64,000 nucleotides of DNA, from the NCBI GenBank assembly GCA_016806645.1, contig JACSYO010001856.1, forward strand, positions 2,057,001-2,121,000, given 5' to 3'. The notes under the pieces were generated by a model. That model saw only the letters and a list, made by a program, of their open reading frames with translations, ran no database searches and was not told where the DNA came from. Positions 28,147-38,890 of this stretch are shown in pieces. The DNA comes from Ophiodon elongatus (taxonomy: Eukaryota; Chordata; Actinopteri; Perciformes; Hexagrammidae). Position numbers and translations under genes: made by a program. Numbering within the stretch: position 1 is the first letter of the stretch; every line of letters starts with the position of its first letter.

Positions 28147-31100
28147 ATGGCAACCCGATGGGGACTCTGTGGTGCAGGGAAGATCAGCCATGACTTCAGC
28201 GTGGCTCTGAAGACTCTGCCTCCTGGAGATCACCAGGTACTCGACCCAAACAAGCTCACTATGCATCTTCATTGTCACACAGATCGTCTCCTTTGTACTA
28301 AACAGAGCAGCACTGTGATGAATGCGATGTGTGTTTTTTTCTCTTTCACATAGATAACAGTGATTGCATCGAGGAGCTTGGAGCGTGCCAAAGAGTTTGC
28401 CAAGAGGCATGGTATTCCTAAGGCTTACGGCAGCTACGTGGAGCTGGCCAACGACCCAGACATTGGTGAGTTAAGGGCTCTGAGCGGCTGCACAGGCAGA
28501 GATAATAGCTTGTTGGTGACGCTGTTTGAAGCTGAGCCTGGAACATCTGTGTCCTCATAGACATTGTGTACTTGGGAGTGCTGCACACGGTGCACTGGCA
28601 AGTCGGTCTGCTTTTCCTCAAGGCCGGGAAGAACGTATTGTGTGAGAAACCTTTTGCTATGAACTCTGGACAGGTGAAAGACCTCGTCGCCGCAGCCAAG
28701 AAAAACAATGTCTTCCTGATGGAGGTAAGGTTGAAGGAAGACAGTCATTCATATAGACCTTTGCTGAGGGCCGGCGTGCTGGCAGTATGGAGTCATAGCA
28801 GGTGCAGGTTTGGTGCCAACACAAAACATAATTAAGGTGTGATAAGAGGTTAAAACTGGAAGGTAATAATCATAACACAAAGACATCTTCCCCTTTAGTT
28901 TCTCGTGAAATAAAAATGTATCACATGCAGAAAACTATTTTGATTATGTTGCTAATAAATTACTTTTTCTTTGACATTTTGGTAAGAAGACTTTGCATTA
29001 TTTCCTTTCCTGCCAAGAATTAGATGAGAATGTATACCATACACATTTGCAGAGAGTACTATCCATCTTCTCATCTCAGTAAAAAGCAAGCATATTTCCC
29101 AAAATGCATATGTATTGCTTTGACCTGTCACAAACAGTATTGCAGCAGGAGGCATTGTGGTCTCCGTATTTTAAAACTCCGATTGCGCTTCAGGCCAACA
29201 GTTACATTACAGTGCCATGAGTGCAGTTATTTGAAGCAAAGGAGAATAATGTGGGAAGCAAAACCATGAATGTCCTGGGAATATTTATGCCTCATGGCGC
29301 AAGGAAATATCTTGTCTGTCATGTTTGACCATCACATCTGCCACAGCACTCACGGCAGGTGGAGCAAGTGGAGAGCTGTGGTAATAAACGGCTGCTCAGG
29401 TGAAACTCCAGTAGAAGCTGTTTACTGTTGCAGTGGTGCTAGGTTTTCTGCTCTGTCCCTCTCAGGCCATCTGGTCACGCTGTTTCCCCGTGCACGCTGA
29501 GGTACGCAGGCTGCTGGCGGAGAAGGCAGTAGGCGAGCTTAAGCTGGTGAAGGCCTACTTCGGCTCCTCTCAGCTCCACATCCCCCGCGCTGTGGAGAAG
29601 GAGCTGGGCGGTGGTGCACTGCTGGATATCGGAGTGTACTGCTTGCAGTTTGTGTTGATGGTGTTCAATGGAGAGAGACCAGAGTCCATCCAGGCCACAG
29701 GGGTGCTGCTTGACTCAGGTATGATTCATGCAGCAGAGGTGGGATGTAGATTAGCCTCATTAACCACACTGCATGAATCACTGATCACAAAGTGGCTATT
29801 GAAACCATAGAAATAAACAAATTAAAATGAGAATCCCTTGTGTAATGCACAAGAAACTTAGGCAGAAATCGCTTTTTTTAATAAACTGTCCACAATGTAA
29901 ACACCTGAGGGAAGAATTATTAACACAGAAAATCCCATACTTATCTTTAAAATGTCAGACTAATCCAAAGCCTCCCCGGAGAATACAGTAATACACAAAA
30001 ACTGACAGGGGAATACTGTCTCACGGCATAAAATCCTTCAACATAAGTCCATCACATCACACTATACATGTAATGAGCATTTTTGTGTCTTTTACTTATT
30101 TTTCAATAACATTTTTGGACAATTTATAGCTATGCAAAAAAAAGTTGTGACTTTATGCCAGTAATAGAATAGAATATAATTCAACATATTTTACCTAGTT
30201 TTGATGAGCAAGAGCAGTATTTATTCCATCCATTCAGCCATTTGCTGTTCACCAGTGTTTCAATGATTTACCTTTTTAAATGTTTGACAGGAGTGGATGA
30301 GTCAGTGGTTGTGGTGATGAAGTTTTCCAGGAACAGGATGGCCTTCTGCGCTTTTTCAATTGCTGCTCGACTTCCGAACGATGCCGTCATCAGCGGCACT
30401 GAGGGCTCCATTAAAGTAAGTTATGGTAGTCTTGCACAGGAACATTTGACTTAATTAAGAAATGATCGAGACATGCAAAAAACTGAGTTGACTGCTAATT
30501 ATTTTCACATTTAATTAAACTGAAACATTCAGTCAAGGATCCATACCCACTGCATTAGATGAGTTACAAGTTGAGTGATTGGATAAACACAAAAATGCAT
30601 GTCCTCTTTCCCCTCCAGGTCCTTGGCCCCATGCACTGCCCTACCACACTCATGGTGAACAACAAGGAGACAAAGTACCCTCTGCCTGAACCCTGCCTCC
30701 CTCTGAATTTCACCAACAGCACTGGGCTTCGCTATGAGGCAGAAGAAGTGAGGCAGTGCCTGCTTAAAGGTAGGTCACAATAAAAAGGAAAGTTGTGTAT
30801 TTGTCTTTAAAGAGGTGAAACTGTTTGAACAGCCTAAACCCCCCATTTCAAAGGTAAGGTGAATTCAGTGAAGCTGTCATCTTCCTGGAGCTTCTTGAGA
30901 AAATTTGGATGAATACATGAATTCACTCATCAGATTGATTCAGAATCAATGCTGTTATCAGTCCTTGGGATGTCCTCTAGCTTATACAGTATTACACTCC
31001 TATTTGTTTTGCCTCTTATGAATTTACATAATCTTTACATCCCTGCTATGACATCATGTATGCCACATTGTGAATATGTGCATCATTTAACTGTGGTTAT

Positions 31101-31268
31101 AAACAGACATGTCTTTCAGTCAGTCTGATTTCCCTGTTAAACTCCTCCTCATCTGCAGGACTTAAGGAGAGCCCACGGATGCCTCTGGCAGAATCCGTCT
31201 TACTGACAGAGATCATGGATGAAATCAGGAAACAGGTGGGAGTCGCCTTCAGCCAGGACAGCCAGTGA
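28147..31268 (+). CDS. dhdh: Dihydrodiol dehydrogenase, tandem copy A (seven exons, 334 aa)
   Basis: Exons 28147-28236, 28354-28465, 28561-28724, 29466-29718, 30291-30415, 30619-30769 and 31159-31268 sum to 1005 nt (334 codons plus TGA), the length of human DHDH. All junctions are GT-AG and in phase. The start is ATG in good context (CAACATGG). The N-terminal Rossmann segment reads MATRWGLCGAGKIS; the EKP motif follows (VLCEKPFAM, Lys97); LLDIGVYCLQF carries Tyr180. His79 and Tyr180, catalytic in the mammalian enzyme, are both present. The protein belongs to the GFO/IDH/MocA oxidoreductase family: a cytosolic NADP-dependent enzyme oxidising trans-dihydrodiols of aromatic hydrocarbons and D-xylose. 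The C-terminus (LTEIMDEIRKQVGVAFSQDS) matches the family. It is the intact upstream member of a tandem pair with the gene at 38308-41887. Confidence 0.95.
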
Positions 31269-31790
31269 TATCGCTCCAAAGCCAGGCGGTTTTCACCTGA
31301 CCTTAACCTACTCAGATGGAACAGAGGGAGCTGCTGGAGGCAGGCTTTGGATCTTTGGTATAAGCAGATCACTCATGGCAGTGTGTGACAAAGCCTGAGC
31401 AGACACAGTGTCAGTGAGACAATTGTGACTTGGATAACATACTGTAGTGAGCTGCTACTGAAATATAAATCAAATCTGCAAATCATTTGAACGTGCAAAT
31501 CAGTGCATTTATTATTGTTTTCTTTCCATTTATTTTTTTGTATCTTATAGACCTGTTATATCTCCAAACTGTCATTCTACCACAGAGTCACCATGTAAAG
31601 ACCTTGTAAGTCCTCATAATACAATACATGACACACACTGACACTGTCAGTTTAAAAATTCCAGTTTAAAAATGTCTTAAACCAGATGAATCACAATGTA
31701 AACAAACAGAGCAGCCATTTCCTGTAATCAAGTCCAAGGCCTTTCAAGGCGACCCCAGCTGTCACTGTGGGGTGCGTGATTGGTGAACCC

Positions 31791-31796
31791 AATAAA
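31791..31796 (+). terminator. Poly(A) signal of dhdh copy A
   Basis: AATAAA lies 522 nt after the stop and is the first canonical signal downstream; no other transcript end is evident before the telomeric repeat at 32215. Confidence 0.5.
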
Positions 31797-32214
31797 GGAT
31801 TGATTGTGAAAGCCGTGTTTCATTTCAAATACCATCCGCTGGAGAGAAGAGGAGACTTCGAGTGGCACATTTGAATCAAAGGGTTTTGTCATGTCTGACC
31901 CCTGCAGTCGTGTAGAAATAGACTCATGTTCTCCATACAAAAATAGGATGCAAAGCCTGCTTTTCAAGGTTAGGACAAAGCAAGGCCTTTATGAGTCAGC
32001 AAAGAGCATGGCTCATTTAATACTTGTTTTCCAACCTTTTGACCTCATACTGTAGTCCTCCTAAAAACTGGGTGGTGTCTCATTGATACAGGATGCAGTC
32101 CATGAATGCAAATGCAGAAACATTATTTTGGAACTGTTTTGCTTGGTGAATGAATAATACTGACATTTGCATATATATATATATATATATTAAAAAAAAG
32201 TTCTGAGTATATAG

Positions 32215-32265
32215 CCCTAACCCTAACCCATAACCCTAACCCCCCTAACCCTAACCCTAGGGTTA
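32215..32265. repeat. Interstitial telomeric repeat
   Basis: Slightly degenerate CCCTAA hexamers run about eight units and end CCCTAGGGTTA, where the orientation flips to GGGTTA. An (AT)n tract (32171-32190) lies just to the left. Vertebrate telomere sequence inside a chromosome arm usually marks old break repair. It ends within about 15 bp of the left edge of the dhdh segmental duplication. Confidence 0.85.
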
Positions 32266-32277
32266 TACATGTCATGC

Positions 32278-33310
32278 TGTTTCCGTGCCACAACTTTAAC
32301 CTATTACATTTACTTATTTAGTACAGAGGTCAAATATATGGACCATTCAGCCTCAAGCAATATAATGATACATGGCAGACCAACACGACCTCCCTGTACA
32401 TGTCACCTCTTACTAGAACCAAGAGAGCTGTTCGTCTTGGGACAGAACATTTCCCATCAAAATTTAAATACTCTGTAAGGTAAAAGATCAAAAACTGATG
32501 AAAAATAACTATTAATAAAATAGCCTCTGATTCCAGGCAGGGAACGAAATAAAAAAAATAAAAAAAAAATGTTTATTCTGGTATTGTTTGTGCCATGATC
32601 GCTCTCTGTAGGTTACGTTTTTGTACAAATCATCATATTATTGCTGTGCAACGTCACAGAGATAAAAATAACACTGTGCCTCCATCTTGTGGCAGCAAAG
32701 GGCCCCTGTTGATATCAACTCAATCTGTCGGTTTCCTGTCCAATATGGCTACCAGGTGGGGAATCTATAGCACGGGGAAGATTAGTCACGACTTCACAGT
32801 AGCCCTGAAAGCCCTTCCTTCTGAAGACCATCAGGTATCAGTGTGAGTAGATACGTAGACACAAATCTCTGGTTTCAAACGCAAGACGTATTCTCAGAAC
32901 TTCGCGAGGATTCTCTCTCCATGCAGACTGTCTGTATGCTGTTTCTGACGACCTAAAGTTCACTGTTATAATCAGACCCCAGTGAAATGTTGTCTGCAGC
33001 ATTAACGAGCAAATGCCACCGACACTTGACTCCAGTGAGCATAATGCAAGTCACAGCATTTTGACTGTTTTGACACATTTTCTTTTCTTTTTTTTTTACC
33101 AAAATGACACAGTATATGAGCATCTACACTTTTTTTCCCCAGCAGTAATTACATTGTGACAAAAGATAATATGCTACAGTTTTATCCAACACCAAGAAGA
33201 AGAACAACAAAGTGCCGCATATAAAGCATTTATTGACTCTTCAAACTGAATATAAGTATGACACTGAACATCCATTTTTTTTTATTTTGAATTCAGATTT
33301 TTAGCTATTT
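32278..33310 (+). repeat. Segmental duplication, partner of 37880-38890
   Basis: Read side by side, this stretch and 37880-38890 share CCTATTACATTTACTTATTTAG, GGACCATTC, CCCTGTACATGTCA, the exon 1 region with its upstream flank, and much of intron 1 (for example CATCTACACTTT and CAAACTGAAT). Homology fades near 33310 and 38890, about 200 bp before exon 2 of copy B. The duplicated unit therefore carries the proximal promoter, exon 1 and most of intron 1 only. Confidence 0.75.
32745..32834 (+). pseudogene. Detached dhdh exon 1 (relic of a third copy)
   Basis: An open 30-codon exon starting MATRWGIYSTGKIS and ending in an intact donor CAG|GTATCAG. It matches exon 1 of copy B at 25 of 30 residues (81 of 90 bases) and copy A at 22 of 30. 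Five of the seven codon differences from copy B change the amino acid, suggesting relaxed constraint. No exons 2-7 follow before copy B. The TATAAA present upstream of copy B (38249-38254) reads TATCAA here, and roughly 27 nt of leader between TATA and ATG are missing. Because the exon ends on a codon boundary, splicing to copy B exon 2 (39098) would keep frame, so a role as an alternative first exon is possible but less likely than a dead relic. Confidence 0.8.
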
Positions 33311-34297
33311 CAACAAAGGACTGGGAGGACTATTGTGAGGAAGCCTGAACTGAGTGCTAGGAAAGTGGTAGGAGGCAGACACGAGAAACTTTGTCCAGAA
33401 AAAAAAGTGTTTACTTACAAGAGTGGCCTTGCAACACGTGTAACCAGAAATATATATAAACTATATATATATATATGTATATTAAAAAAAAAAGAAAATT
33501 AATTAGGCTTAACTGAATGCAACTCAACTCATAATAAAGGTAATTTAGATTAACAAGATTAACATAACATCCCAACTACAACCTGATGTCCATTCCACTA
33601 TAACAGCCAAAGGCTTCTGTTAAAAAGAGCCTTCCATCAGCAGGATCTAGTTCGTACCATGAGTGCAGGCGACACTAATTATTTCTTCAAATAGGTAAGG
33701 GACAAAAGCTATACCTTACTACAAACCTTCAGGTATAAAACACTTTTAGATAGTTTACTATATTCTACACAATTGCAACCATGCATAACAGATCACAACT
33801 AACCTAAATACAAACCTTTACATAATCTATTTCCCCCCCATACTTGGTCTAACCCTATGACATTGCTGGTGATGTCTTCCAGTGTATAAATAGAGGAAAT
33901 GGTTGGGCACCTCCTCCTTCAGACTCTGGAACCCATGGTGGGTATGTTAAGTAACAAAGTGAGATAATGATTGACTAATAAGGTGCAGAACTGAATCAAT
34001 AAATAATAACTAAACTTAACAATACCTGTCCGTGTTTTACTTTAACCAGCGATGTTGACATTATATGAACTGTAATTCAACAAAATACGAAACACAAACA
34101 AACCCGAGATAGTGTCTTCAGTTACAGATCATGATGGAACTATGGCTAAACAAACAATTAACAAGCATGGTTAGATTTTTTAAAAGTATAGCAGAGAAAT
34201 ATGAAGAAAAATGTTTTTTGTCATTATTTGTCAAATATAACAAGAATGCAATCAAGTCATTTTGAGGTCTAAATATCCTTTCTGTGGTATATTATTC

Positions 34298-34395
34298 ACA
34301 CCTACGTGCAATTCAGAGAAATCAATTAACCTAAATTGCATGTCTTTGGACTGTGGGAGGAAGCCGGAGAACCCAGAGAGAACCCACGCTGACAC
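34298..34395. repeat. Dispersed fish repeat fragment
   Basis: Contains GCATGTCTTTGGACTGTGGG followed by AGGAAGCCGGAGAACCC and AACCCACGCTGACAC, a sequence I recognise as highly repeated in fish genomes. The family name is not certain from memory. Confidence 0.55.
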
Positions 34396-34493
34396 AGAAG
34401 AGTCGTCCAGCCAGAAGAATATAGTCCAGTCAGAATATCTCGTTTGGACTGACAAAACAAAAGACATCGTCTTGGGCTTTAAAAAACTGGGAT

Positions 34494-34572
34494 GGACATT
34501 TTATCGACCAAACAATTAATCCAGAAAATTATCCAAAGATTAGTTGATAATGAAAATAATTGTTCGTTGCAG
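34494..34572. repeat. Dispersed fish repeat fragment
   Basis: The segment with TTTATCGACCAAACAATTAA and GTTGATAATGAAAATAATTG, then TTCGTTGCAGCCC, resembles a common dispersed fish element tail. Family and borders are uncertain. Confidence 0.45.
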
Positions 34573-35511
34573 CCCAACGATTTGTACACGGCATCAACTG
34601 TAACATTTGTTATGTCATACCATGCTGACTTTTTTATGAGGTACAGTGGAAACCGCTTTCAGTGATCATGGTTAAAGTGATCAACCCCTTATATGGATCA
34701 AAAAGCTTAGGACAGAATCATTCCTATACAAATGGCATTTAGATAATTTGCTTATTGTAATCAGGTAGTCTGTTTAGTGTTCATTCTGGGTCTTTAAATA
34801 CACAACAAAGTATGGGGGGAAAAAAAGGAAACCTATAGTGATTCTATTTTATATTACTCCCCTGATATTCTGCCTCAGGGTTACCCATCTGCATCCAGCT
34901 GGCTACCAGATGCTGGTGCTGCATGCACATTGAAATAATGACAGGAAAAAGATTCATTTTCAATGAGAAACAATCTGCTTGAAGCAAACTGCCAACAACA
35001 AGCCAATTTATTACCTTTTTTATGGCACAGTATACTATGGCATATGTATTATTTTGCAACATACTATAGTATGACTTTTCTAAGACTATTATAATTACTA
35101 AGATGACGACTACTACTACATAATGCTTTGATAGTTACCAAATGTTTGTTACATGCGCTCCAGTTCTTGTCTCCTTCAAGACCCTTTGTTCATTCAGCAG
35201 TCTGGAAACAGACATTTACACAAACATTGACAAAACATCTAAAACCTCTTCTGCTCCAACAACAGACACTGGTTCACTACGTTTTAGACTTTTTAGACTT
35301 TTTGTTCAATTCTATGAAGATCAAAACATTGTACAAAACAAAATACAACCAACTATATAAAACCTAGTTTTATATAGAAAACATATATATAAAATATATA
35401 TATATATATATACATATAAAAAAAAAATGCTAATATGCCAGATAAATATTTATGAAAGATAAAGAAAAACATCTAACACAATATAAGCAATGTGTGAATA
35501 TTTTGCTTTAC

Positions 35512-35653
35512 TGGCATCTCCTTGCTCTTGCATCGATATCGCCTCGGAGGCAGCTGAGCTGCTTCTGATGATCCTCCCCGTGGTTCTCCAGCATATTGTC
35601 TCAGTTGGTCTGTATCACTTTCCTCTTCTTCCAGGATGTCATCCATATCTACA
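35512..35653 (-). other. Unidentified coding-like segment (possible orphan exon)
   Basis: Read on the minus strand, an acceptor-like CACTTGTAG precedes an open stretch MDDILEEEESDTDQLRQYAG, then a basic Arg-rich part (LPPRRYRCKSKEMP), with CCA|GTAAAG as a possible donor. Codon use and the acidic-then-basic composition look protein-like. I recognise no family and see no partner exons within reach. It may be a fragment of a retrocopy or of a mobile element, or chance. Confidence 0.25.
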
Positions 35654-35999
35654 AGTGTGTGACAAATAAAAGCAACCGTCTTAACATGCAATACATCTGA
35701 CAGTTAAAGTAAAAATCATACAACATTAATACACTCCTATAAAAGTAATAGTATATAGTTATATTTAAAGCTTGTATTTGGTGGAATAATTCAATGAATC
35801 AGCCATTAATCTATAAATAATAAGGAACAATGTTGTCCCTTGAGTGGTAAAAGATCTTATGAGAAAAGTGGCTTTGACTCTGTTCTGATTATGTTTGTTT
35901 TTGTGTCATTAGCGTTGCCACACACCCAGACCTCTCCAATATGCGTGATTGACGCACAGTTGGCACAGCATAGGCACTTCAACAAACGGGTACAAAAAT

Positions 36000-36905
36000 G
36001 AGTCCATGCTTTTGTTAATTCTAGACTAGATTAGTTCAATTCCTTATTATCAAGCTGATCCAACAATTCTCTTCAGACTCTCCAGTTGATCCAGAATACT
36101 GCAGAATATGTACTGACAAAAACTAATAAAGGAGATCATATTACTCCTATATTAGCTTCTCTGCACTGGCTCCCTGTAAAATCCTGAGTAAATCCTCAAA
36201 GCCCTAAATGGTCAGGCACCATCCTATCTAAGTGAGCTCATAGTACACTATTACCCCACTGAAACACTGTACACCCCGAATGTAGGGTTGCTTGTGGTTC
36301 CTTGAGTCTCCAAAAGTAGAATAAGAGCCAGAGAACTTCAGCTATCAAGCTCCTCTCATCTGGAAGCAGCTTCCAGTTTCAGTCTCGGGAACAGATACCC
36401 TCTCCACTTGTAAGAGTAGGCTTAAGACTTTACTTTTTGAAAATGCTTATAGTTAGGGCTGGCTCAGGTTTGCCTTGGACCAGCTCCTATGCTGCAATAT
36501 GACTCGACTGCCTGGGGACCTAGGATACTCCTCTCTCCTCCACTGCTACTATTTCTGCTTGTATTATCATCATCATTCTATTATATCCACTACTGCTGCT
36601 GTGATTATTAGTAGTTATAATTTTTCTGCTATTATTAGTGCTACTACTGCTATGACTACTCTCATATGTATAATTTCTGTCAGATGGATTGACTAGTAAT
36701 TGTATTATGTTATTAATTCTGTACACACGACATATATTGCACTTCTGCCCATCCAGGAAGAGGGATCCCTCCTCAATTGCTCTTCTTGTGGTTTCTTCCC
36801 TTTTTTCCTAAACCAATGTGAGGGTCCTAAGACCGAGGATATCGTATGTTGTACAGATTGTAAATCCCTCTGAGGCAGATTTGTGATATTGGGCTATACG
36901 AATAA
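36000..36905 (+). mobile_element. LINE (non-LTR retrotransposon) 3' fragment, degraded
   Basis: Broken reading frames give the typical end of a fish LINE reverse transcriptase (LLCTGSL, then KALNGQAPSYLSELI). A 3' UTR follows with ATAGTTAGGGCTGGCTCAGG and the terminal CCCTCTGAGGCAGATTTGTG ATATTGGGCTAT. Multiple stops and frameshifts show it is dead. It looks L2/Rex-like; the exact clade would need alignment. Confidence 0.6.
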
Positions 36906-37454
36906 TGTATATATTGAAAAGCTAATTATTAAGCCACTAAATGAGTTGTGCTTGGATTGTAATGATACACAATGGTTACTGAAAAAGTAAAAAAAACAAT
37001 GCTGTGGGGAGAGGCAGGGTGGGGGTCTGATTAGAGGATATTGACATTCTTTTATTTCATTTTGTAAATTAGTCCCAAATGGTCGACTCTATCTTAGAAT
37101 TGGCCATTCAGCATTTGGCCTGATTTAAAACTGTGGTTGGCGTTTTGAGCCATTTTCAAACATGAAACGCTTGATTTTTTAACATAAATTTGGAAAGAAT
37201 TATAAATATTAACACCAGCATATATGTTTCATCACAGTCCAGTCATATAATTTAATTTTTAACTTAAAAACGTGTTTAAGTGTGAAGTTACTCTTAAAGT
37301 TTCGCCTTGCGTCATTGTTAATTCGCCCAAAACAGACAAAAAAATTTGCATGAATTAGCTGTAAACTAGCTAGCAAGGGACGCAGCGAACATGTGTTTGT
37401 GTTGCCATTCAGCTTCTGACTGTCCTCACCTCATCTTTCATACAGTCTTGGTGA

Positions 37455-37605
37455 AGCATTTATTTATTTCAGTATTTATTTCAGCATTTAATTATTCTTT
37501 TATTTATTTATTTCTGTATTCAAGCATTTATTTAAGCATTTATTTATTCATTCCTGCATTTTTTTTTCAAACAGTTATTTATGCATTTATTTATTTATTG
37601 ATATT
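37455..37605. repeat. Degenerate GCATTTATTTATT tandem repeat
   Basis: Repeated CATTTATTTATTTC-like units with length variation. The 154-codon open frame over it is rich in Phe, Ile and Tyr because of the repeat and is not a supported protein. Confidence 0.75.
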
Positions 37606-37879
37606 TAAGTTAAGTTTCGTCCTCCATAGGTTCATGGGGCAGCGTCATAGCTTGGTCTGCGTCACCATTTGTAAAAACCACAGAGCGGTCGGGAGTGTTG
37701 CAGTGGGAATGGATTCCACGCTGATTCCGCGTGGTCCTAGTGCGTGCACTGTCTACTGTCTTATTCCTCTCCTAATATTGTTTTCGGACTGTAAAAATAG
37801 GAGGGGTCCATTACCGAAACGTATTCAGGTTCAATTTGTGAGGAAATTATTATAAATGTCTTTCTATTCATTTTATGGC

Positions 37880-38890
37880 GCTTCTGTGGCGCAACTTCAA
37901 CCTATTACATTTACTTATTTAGTGAAGAGGTTAAATAAATGGACCATTCGGCCTCAATATAATGCCGAGCAATATAACGATAAATAGTCGCTAACAAAAT
38001 GTCCCTGTACATGTCAGCTTGTACCAGGGCATTACATTAAAAATAAAGAATAAGATAACAATCAGTAAATAGTAGATATAAAATAAAATAATTATAAAAA
38101 GTCATCATAAATAAAAGTGATATTCTGACTACGGGCAGGGAAGAAATAAGAGAAGATAATACAGAACAATATTTAAAAAAAGTAGTATATTTTATATACG
38201 TTAAAAATAATATTCTGCCTCCACCGTGTGGCGGTGATGTGGTACTGATATAAACGTAATCTGTTAGTTTCCTGTTCAACCACTTCTTCAGTCTCTGTGT
38301 CCCCAATATGGCAACCAGGTGGGGAATCTGCAGCGCGGGGAAGATTAGTCATGACTTCACAGTAGCCCTGAAAACTCTTCCTCCTGGAGACCATCAGGTA
38401 CCAGTATGAGTAGACGCGCAGACTCAAATACAACTGGTTTCAAATGCAAGACGCAGGACTCCGTTTAGTCTGACTGCACGTGATGTTCCCGACGATCCAC
38501 AGCTCACATTGTTGAAATCAGGTCCTAATGACATGTTGTAGATTTGCAAAATGCCATCGACACTGGACACCAGTGAGTTTAAATACAATGTAAAGCCACG
38601 TTTTGCAGCATTTGGAACACTTTGGCACGCTTTCTTTGTACCGTAAGTAATGCACTAACTGGGCATCTACACTTTATAGCCGAAGAATTACGGCACGTTT
38701 TTTTTTTTTTTTTTTCTTCATCAATAATTATATTGAGGCAAAACCTATGGGCAAACGTGATGATTAAAGACGTTCAGATGAAACAGTTGTATCTAATTTG
38801 AAGAAGTGCCACATTTAAGGCAAGGTGTGTATCGGCTCCAAACTGAATCTAAGTGGGAGAATGTAAGATAATTGCCAATTTAACTATTTT
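37880..38890 (+). repeat. Segmental duplication, partner of 32278-33310
   Basis: This is the functional member: it includes the TATA box, exon 1 and most of intron 1 of dhdh copy B. See the partner entry for matched landmarks. Confidence 0.75.
38249..38254 (+). promoter_or_regulatory. TATA box of dhdh copy B
   Basis: TATAAA lies 54 nt before the ATG, predicting a very short leader of about 25 nt. It is changed to TATCAA in the relic copy, which suggests it matters in the active one. Confidence 0.5.

Larger units (their letters stand above)
33311..35999. other. Spacer between dhdh relic and copy B: repeat debris
   Basis: AT-rich sequence with (AT)n runs at 33460-33480 and 35395-35412, two dispersed fish repeats (34298-34395, 34494-34572), an isolated TATAAATAGAGG near 33884, and one minus-strand coding-like segment near 35.6 kb. 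No complete gene. Confidence 0.5.

Noticed and set aside
28418..28748. Open frames antisense to dhdh exons 2-3
   Set aside because: They mirror the conserved coding exons of dhdh and carry no independent features.
33884..33895. Isolated TATAAATAGAGG resembling a strong promoter
   Set aside because: No exon, splice site or protein follows, and no paired long terminal repeat could be found to make it an LTR promoter.
37391..37855. 154-codon open frame rich in Phe, Ile, Tyr and Leu
   Set aside because: Most of it is an ATTT-type tandem repeat; no domain or splice partner.
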